A stretch of DNA of 64,000 nucleotides from Acetomicrobium sp. UBA5826. Lineage in GTDB: Bacteria > Synergistota > Synergistia > Synergistales > Acetomicrobiaceae. The notes under the pieces are model-generated. The model had not been told where the DNA came from and made no database searches. It saw only the letters and a list, made by a program, of their open reading frames with translations. The number at the start of each line of letters is the position of its first letter. The first letter of the stretch is position 1. The position numbers were made by a program, and so were the translations under genes. Below, piece after piece: positions 60,156 to 64,000 of the stretch. Where the stretch lies: positions 1 through 64,000 of the forward strand of contig NZ_DJHF01000018.1 of NCBI RefSeq assembly GCF_002433005.1, read 5' to 3'.

Positions 60156-61145
60156 CTAGACCAATGATTTGGAGGGATCCGGCATGAATGACAAGGAGGC
60201 CCTCTCACCTCTTTTGTATGCGTTATAACCGGCAGCGGCAATCATAGCCCCATTGTCCGTGCAGAGTTCTATGGGCGGAAAGTAGGTCTTCCAGGGCACG
60301 CCTTTCATCTTCCTCCTCAGCTCGAGGTTTGCAGCAACGCCTCCGGATACGGCTACTTTACGAATGCCCGTCTTCCTCACAGCCAGCTCCACCTTGCACA
60401 CTAAAGCTTCAGTAGCAGCGTGCTGGAAGGAGGCACAAAGATCCTCCAGTTTTAAATAGGGATTTCTCTTCGACGCCCATATCACTGCGGTCTTCAGGCC
60501 ACTAAAACTGAATTCTATATCAGGACTATCCGCCATGGGCACCGGAAGGGCCACAGCCGCAGGATTTCCGCCCCTTGCCACCTTTTCTATGGCCGGTCCC
60601 CCAGGATAGCCAAGGCCCAAGAGGCGAGCGATTTTATCGAAGGCTTCTCCTATTGCATCGTCTCTCGTGGCCCCGAGCAATGCATAATCCCCAAAGGACC
60701 TCACCAAAATCAACTCGGTATGTCCGCCGGAGACTATGAGCGTTATAAAGGGAGGAAACAAATCGTCGTGGGCCAAATAATTTGCAAAAATATGTCCTTC
60801 TAGATGGTTAACCGTTATTAAGGGGACCTCCCAGACTTGAGCCAGAGCCTTTGCTGCGGTAGTTCCGATCAACAAAGATCCCATCAAACCGGGCCCGTCT
60901 GTAACCGCTATTAAATGAATCTCCCTCGACGGGTTTTTTATCTCACATTCCGTCAGAAGCCGCGAAAGCAGGGGCAAGAAGTTCTCGAGATGCTTGCGCG
61001 ATGCTAGTTCGGGGACAACCCCTCCAAAAGCCTCGTGATCTTCGAGCTGGCTTGCCACAAGAAAACGGCGCAAATGCCTTGCGCCATCCAGAAGTGCTAC
61101 GGATGTATCATCGCAGCTGGTCTCAATACCTAAAGTCAGCATCAT
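60156..61145 (-). CDS. tsaD: tRNA N6-adenosine threonylcarbamoyltransferase
   Basis: Transfers threonylcarbamoyl from TC-AMP to A37 of ANN-reading tRNAs, forming t6A with TsaB and TsaE. It has 329 residues of the ASKHA fold, with GIETSCDDTSVALL near 6-19, the metal ligands H114 and H118 in NHLEGH, LIVSGGHTELILV near 132 and VSGGVAANLELRRKM near 264. Two adjacent start codons (61145 and 61142) are possible. It begins 3 bases after the small zinc-ribbon gene; tsaC is at 13.5-14.5 kb in this window. Confidence 0.97.
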   Translation of the reverse strand: MMLTLGIETSCDDTSVALLDGARHLRRFLVASQLEDHEAFGGVVPELASRKHLENFLPLLSRLLTECEIKNPSREIHLIAVTDGPGLMGSLLIGTTAAKALAQVWEVPLITVNHLEGHIFANYLAHDDLFPPFITLIVSGGHTELILVRSFGDYALLGATRDDAIGEAFDKIARLLGLGYPGGPAIEKVARGGNPAAVALPVPMADSPDIEFSFSGLKTAVIWASKRNPYLKLEDLCASFQHAATEALVCKVELAVRKTGIRKVAVSGGVAANLELRRKMKGVPWKTYFPPIELCTDNGAMIAAAGYNAYKRGERASLSFMPDPSKSLV

Positions 61146-61148
61146 CGA

Positions 61149-61325
61149 TCACCTGCCGCATCCGTTACAGGAAGAACAACTCCCCCCGGAACAAGCAGCG
61201 GATCTTTTTTTTGGCGATTCTCCTTCCAGGTGAATTAAAACCTTTCCGCTACAATGAGGACATCTCTGGGCAAAATTGGCACTTTCAAACTCCTTGTTAC
61301 AACTGGCACATCGATATTTATGCAT
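61149..61325 (-). CDS. Small zinc-ribbon protein (FmdB-like)
   Basis: A 58-residue protein that starts MHKYRCASCNKEF. Two CxxC knuckles (C6-x2-C9 and C22-x2-C25, with RCPHC) form a typical FmdB/CxxC_CXXC_SSSS zinc ribbon. The C-terminal tail is again cysteine-rich with five cysteines in residues 45-56 (pattern C-x4-C-x2-C-x2-C), as in some FmdB proteins. Its function is unknown; FmdB was first linked to formamidase regulation. It stops 3 bases before tsaD and starts 19 bases after the exported-protein gene, so it belongs to the same unit. Confidence 0.85.
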   Translation of the reverse strand: MHKYRCASCNKEFESANFAQRCPHCSGKVLIHLEGESPKKRSAACSGGSCSSCNGCGR

Positions 61326-61344
61326 TAAAAATCACCTTCCCTGA

Positions 61345-61902
61345 TTATTTCGTTCTCTTTATCTTTTTGACATCAATTTCGATATGGTCTTCGTCGTAGG
61401 ATATATTATATAACCCATCGGGTGACCGAGGAACGGTAAAGGCCATACTGTCTACGGTACCTGTAGGCAAAGCCCCTGAGGCAAAACGATTGAACCCGGT
61501 CAATATATCTTCTTTAGTCAAACAAACTCCGTTGACCGTTATCTTAAAGGGGTCGAAATCCCAGGGCTTATAGACCTCGTATCGGAGCACGAACAGTTCT
61601 TTGCCCTCGGTCTCGGGACTTCCGAAATGACCGAGATGCCACTTAAGCCAATCGGGAGTTTTCCCCGAAGAAATGGAGGCCTTGACGAGCACATCATCAA
61701 TGTAAAGAAAATCCAACCTCGCCCTTGCTCCCAAAATAAGGTCCCCAAGCATTTCGCCCTCCAGGAATATGGTTCCTGTCCGTTCCGCAGACAGAGATTC
61801 AAGCTTGTCCTGAGAGCCTTGGGCCACTTCGACAAAGGAGAGGGCTCCGAGGACAAGCAAAAAAAATGCAAATAAGGGCAGGAAGGTTCTTCTCAATTTC
61901 AT
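61345..61902 (-). CDS. Exported protein of unknown function
   Basis: I do not recognise this 185-residue protein. It begins with a clear signal peptide or anchor (positively charged MKLRR, then hydrophobic residues to about 24, with a possible cleavage near A27-G29). The rest is a soluble, probably beta-rich domain with LEGEMLGDLILGARARLDFLYID near 48-70 and a C-terminal strand region ending in basic residues. The Phe/Trp-rich motif PDWLKWHLGHFG near 84-95 stands out. It overlaps the hslO stop (ATGA) and precedes the zinc-ribbon gene. Confidence 0.75.
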   Translation of the reverse strand: MKLRRTFLPLFAFFLLVLGALSFVEVAQGSQDKLESLSAERTGTIFLEGEMLGDLILGARARLDFLYIDDVLVKASISSGKTPDWLKWHLGHFGSPETEGKELFVLRYEVYKPWDFDPFKITVNGVCLTKEDILTGFNRFASGALPTGTVDSMAFTVPRSPDGLYNISYDEDHIEIDVKKIKRTK

Positions 61903-62780
61903 TCACCGCCTTTTAATTTCTTTATTTCATCCCTAGAAAAGCTATATACTGTATTGCAAAAATGACATCTTACCTCTATAACATCATTCGCCTCTTCCCC
62001 CTCCGAGGTGGAGAGCAACAGGGCTTCGGCCAGCTTCCTCGAACATCGACAACCGAATTTGAAGGTCAAGCTATCGAGCCATTTTTTATCGACGCCATCG
62101 AAAATAGTATCCAATATATCCCTTGGAGATTGAGAACTTTCCGCCAACCTGCTTACAGAGCCATGCCTTTTGAGTAATTCTTCCAACATTTCTGCCAAGG
62201 CCTCGTCTGCACCGGGCATCAGCTGGACCATGACGCCACCTGCAGATATAACACCCAAACTAGGCCTTTGCAGAACACCAAGCATTACAGCAGTGGGCAT
62301 CTGTTCCGATTTTACGTAATAATAGGCAATATCTTCGGCAATTTCGCCCGATATCAAGGGCACTCTTGAAACCACAGGTTCCCTTAGGCCGACATCCTTT
62401 ATTACAGTTAAATAGCCCCTCTTTCCTACTCCGGCGCTTACATCCCATTTGCCCTCTTCCGAGAGGGGCAGCTCCACCCATGGTTTGCTCACGTAACCCC
62501 TGACCGATCCAGCTCTTTCCGCATCGGCCACTATTTCACCCAGGGGGCCGTCTCCCTCTATCTTCAGTGTAACTCTGGCCCTTTCGCCCTTTTCCTGGGC
62601 CGCCATCATCATAGAAGCCATCACCAGTCTGCCTAAGGCAGCCGTCGCCACAAAGGACAGGTTGTGAATCTGACGCAACAGCTCCACCAGTCCCGTTGCC
62701 TCTACAGCTATCGCACGAGCATCTCCCTTTCCAAGCAAACATATGTGTAAAACAGCTTTCCCGGCATCGCTTTCAGGCAT
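61899..62780 (-). CDS. hslO: Redox-regulated molecular chaperone Hsp33
   Basis: Holdase chaperone switched on by oxidative stress. It has 293 residues from the chosen start. The N-terminal part contains the ATAALGRLVMASMMMAAQEKG segment (split near 46-66), GPLGEIVADAERAGSVRGYV near 79-98, and the C-terminal zinc switch carries all four cysteines (CRC near 244-246 and CHFC near 271-274). The ATG at 62780 follows AGGAGAAGG; an ATG ten codons upstream would overlap murJ. An oxygen-defence chaperone fits an anaerobe that meets transient oxygen. It follows murJ by one base. Confidence 0.95.
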   Translation of the reverse strand: MPESDAGKAVLHICLLGKGDARAIAVEATGLVELLRQIHNLSFVATAALGRLVMASMMMAAQEKGERARVTLKIEGDGPLGEIVADAERAGSVRGYVSKPWVELPLSEEGKWDVSAGVGKRGYLTVIKDVGLREPVVSRVPLISGEIAEDIAYYYVKSEQMPTAVMLGVLQRPSLGVISAGGVMVQLMPGADEALAEMLEELLKRHGSVSRLAESSQSPRDILDTIFDGVDKKWLDSLTFKFGCRCSRKLAEALLLSTSEGEEANDVIEVRCHFCNTVYSFSRDEIKKLKGGE

Positions 62781-62781
62781 T

Positions 62782-64000
62782 TTACCTTCTCCTTTTAAAT
62801 GATCGCTCAATCCACTTCCACTCCTGCAATCCGCACGCTAAGGTCGTAAGGCCATAGACAGACATGCCCGCTACGCCTGCGCCAATTAACCATAAAACCT
62901 TAAAAATTGTACCCCACTCCGTCCGATAGGGTATGAGAAATTTATAGGATAAAGTTATTACAATCAAGATAACGGCCGAAAGACATAATTTTGCCAACCA
63001 CTTCCAGTTAAATATCTTAAGATTCATCTCCGTCGCTTTGGAAAGATAATACATACCTATAAAAGCTCCACTGGTAAAGGCGCAGGCCACCCCCAACGCA
63101 ATGCCGCGATAAGATAGCAACTTCATTGTCGAAGCGCTCACCAAAAGATTTATAATTACCGTAGAGGCGGTAACGATTAAAGCCCCCGTGGGCAATCCAT
63201 AAGCGTACAGGGCACGGAGGGTAACATTAGTCAAAGCCATGCCCAACATTCCCAAGGAATAGATGGCCAGTGATTGGCTTGTAGCTCGCCAAGCCCAATC
63301 GTCAAAGGCTCCCCTGTAAAAGACGCAGTTGACGGCCTCAGATGAAAATATCACTGCCAAGACGGATATGGGCAAGATGAGGAAAAAGGAAAATTTAAGG
63401 GAGTCGCCAAAGATCTCTGCGAATTCCCCTTTATCGGAAGAAGCCTTTGAAAGGGTGGGCAATACGGCCTGAGATATCGCTATAACGAACAATCCCAGAG
63501 GAAGCTGCAAAAGCCTGTCGGCATAATTCAGCACGGATATGGAGCCCGCTTCCAAAAAAGATCCCATCACCCTGCTGATGATGGGATGCAGCTGATTAAA
63601 GGAAAGCCCCGCTACGTAAGGAAAAAACAGTCGAGTCATCGTCCTTAGCTCATCGTCACCACGATCGATCTTTACGGGATAAAGGACGAAACCCTTCTTG
63701 GTACTCCAAATCCATTGTACCAAAAACTGAAAAAAGCCGCCGGCCAAAACGGCTATAGGAAGGGCCGAAATGCCATGCTTTCCGTGGAAAATTAGGGTGA
63801 TGCAGATGAAGACGACGTTGCTGACAGCCGGAGCTATGGCGGGAACAAAAAAAGAACCGAGACTGTTAAGAACACCCATCACTAATGCAGACAGGGAAAT
63901 TATAAGCAGGAAAGGGAAAAGCCTTCTGGTGAAAGATATGGCCAACAGGCTTTCCTGCCCTGAAAAACCGGGTGCAATCAGAAAAACCAAGAAAGGTGCG
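62782..64000 (-). CDS. murJ: Lipid II flippase MurJ (N terminus cut by window edge)
   Basis: Flips lipid II across the inner membrane for peptidoglycan synthesis. The frame is open to the window edge; about 405 residues are visible against about 500 for the family, so roughly the first 100 are missing. Visible are some eleven to twelve membrane helices, the ALVMGVLNSLGSFFVPAIAPAVSNV signature (about 35-59 of the visible part), YADRLLQLPLGLFVIAISQAVLPTLSKAS (split near 157-185) and the FLILPISVLAVIFSSEAVN region. No in-frame stop or good start is seen near 64000, so this is a window cut, not a broken gene. It precedes hslO by one base. Confidence 0.94.
   Translation of the reverse strand, partial: APFLVFLIAPGFSGQESLLAISFTRRLFPFLLIISLSALVMGVLNSLGSFFVPAIAPAVSNVVFICITLIFHGKHGISALPIAVLAGGFFQFLVQWIWSTKKGFVLYPVKIDRGDDELRTMTRLFFPYVAGLSFNQLHPIISRVMGSFLEAGSISVLNYADRLLQLPLGLFVIAISQAVLPTLSKASSDKGEFAEIFGDSLKFSFFLILPISVLAVIFSSEAVNCVFYRGAFDDWAWRATSQSLAIYSLGMLGMALTNVTLRALYAYGLPTGALIVTASTVIINLLVSASTMKLLSYRGIALGVACAFTSGAFIGMYYLSKATEMNLKIFNWKWLAKLCLSAVILIVITLSYKFLIPYRTEWGTIFKVLWLIGAGVAGMSVYGLTTLACGLQEWKWIERSFKRRR

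Noticed and set aside
62782..64000. murJ as a truncated pseudogene
   Set aside because: The reading frame is open to the end of the window and all visible motifs are intact; the missing N terminus is explained by the window boundary.

Overview
Organism. The window reads as a chromosomal segment of an anaerobic bacterium of the phylum Synergistota, most likely near Acetomicrobium/Anaerobaculum. This is inferred from protein character, above all the EF-Tu with a cysteine-rich insert, the large beta-prime subunit with tandem barrel repeats, and the gene order; no database search was run. Every gene I can support (53 proteins, one of them cut by the window edge, plus one tRNA) lies on the minus strand, so transcription runs from high to low coordinates. 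No insertion sequence, prophage, CRISPR array or rRNA was seen, and no gene-free stretch exceeds about 235 bases.

Layout in the direction of transcription (high to low). 64.0-60.2 kb: murJ (cut by the edge), hslO, an exported protein of unknown function, a 58-residue zinc-ribbon protein and tsaD. 60.0-58.0 kb: groES-groEL behind a CIRCE operator, closed by a terminator. 57.9-53.4 kb: larB, rnr, an AI-2E-family permease and mobB. 53.2-51.2 kb: hppA with its own promoter and terminator. 51.1-46.9 kb: dnaG, rpoD and a bacterial eRF1-like (baeRF-type) protein, closed by a strong terminator. 46.7-41.7 kb: rqcP-eno-rex, then yajC-secD-secF. 41.5-34.3 kb: a small helical protein, a radical SAM protein, a LapA-type membrane protein, recJ, rel, dtd and a metallo-beta-lactamase hydrolase. 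34.2-13.4 kb: mreB-mreC-mreD-mrdA-minC-minD-minE-rodA, then a radical SAM/DUF2344 pair, rng, smc, a small-molecule or tRNA methyltransferase, rsmI, metG, tatD, tgt, tsaC and tRNA-Leu(CAG), mostly overlapping or a few bases apart. 13.3-0 kb: rpoB-rpoC, then a second promoter and the str cluster (L7Ae-like, rpsL, rpsG, fusA, tuf).

How it fits together. This is a core housekeeping region covering transcription, translation, cell-wall elongation and division-site placement, chromosome segregation, Sec export, protein folding, RNA decay and stringent response. Two parts of the universal t6A pathway (tsaC, tsaD) and a queuosine enzyme (tgt) are present. Clear promoters with 17-base spacers stand before rpoB, the L7Ae-rpsL cluster, mreB, rqcP and hppA.

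Most worth a second look: the baeRF-like ribosome-associated protein next to RqcP, the cysteine cluster in EF-Tu, the QFDD motif in an otherwise bifunctional Rel, the small helical protein paired with a radical SAM enzyme, and the residues suggesting that the pyrophosphatase pumps sodium. I found no clearly new multi-gene defence or biosynthetic system.
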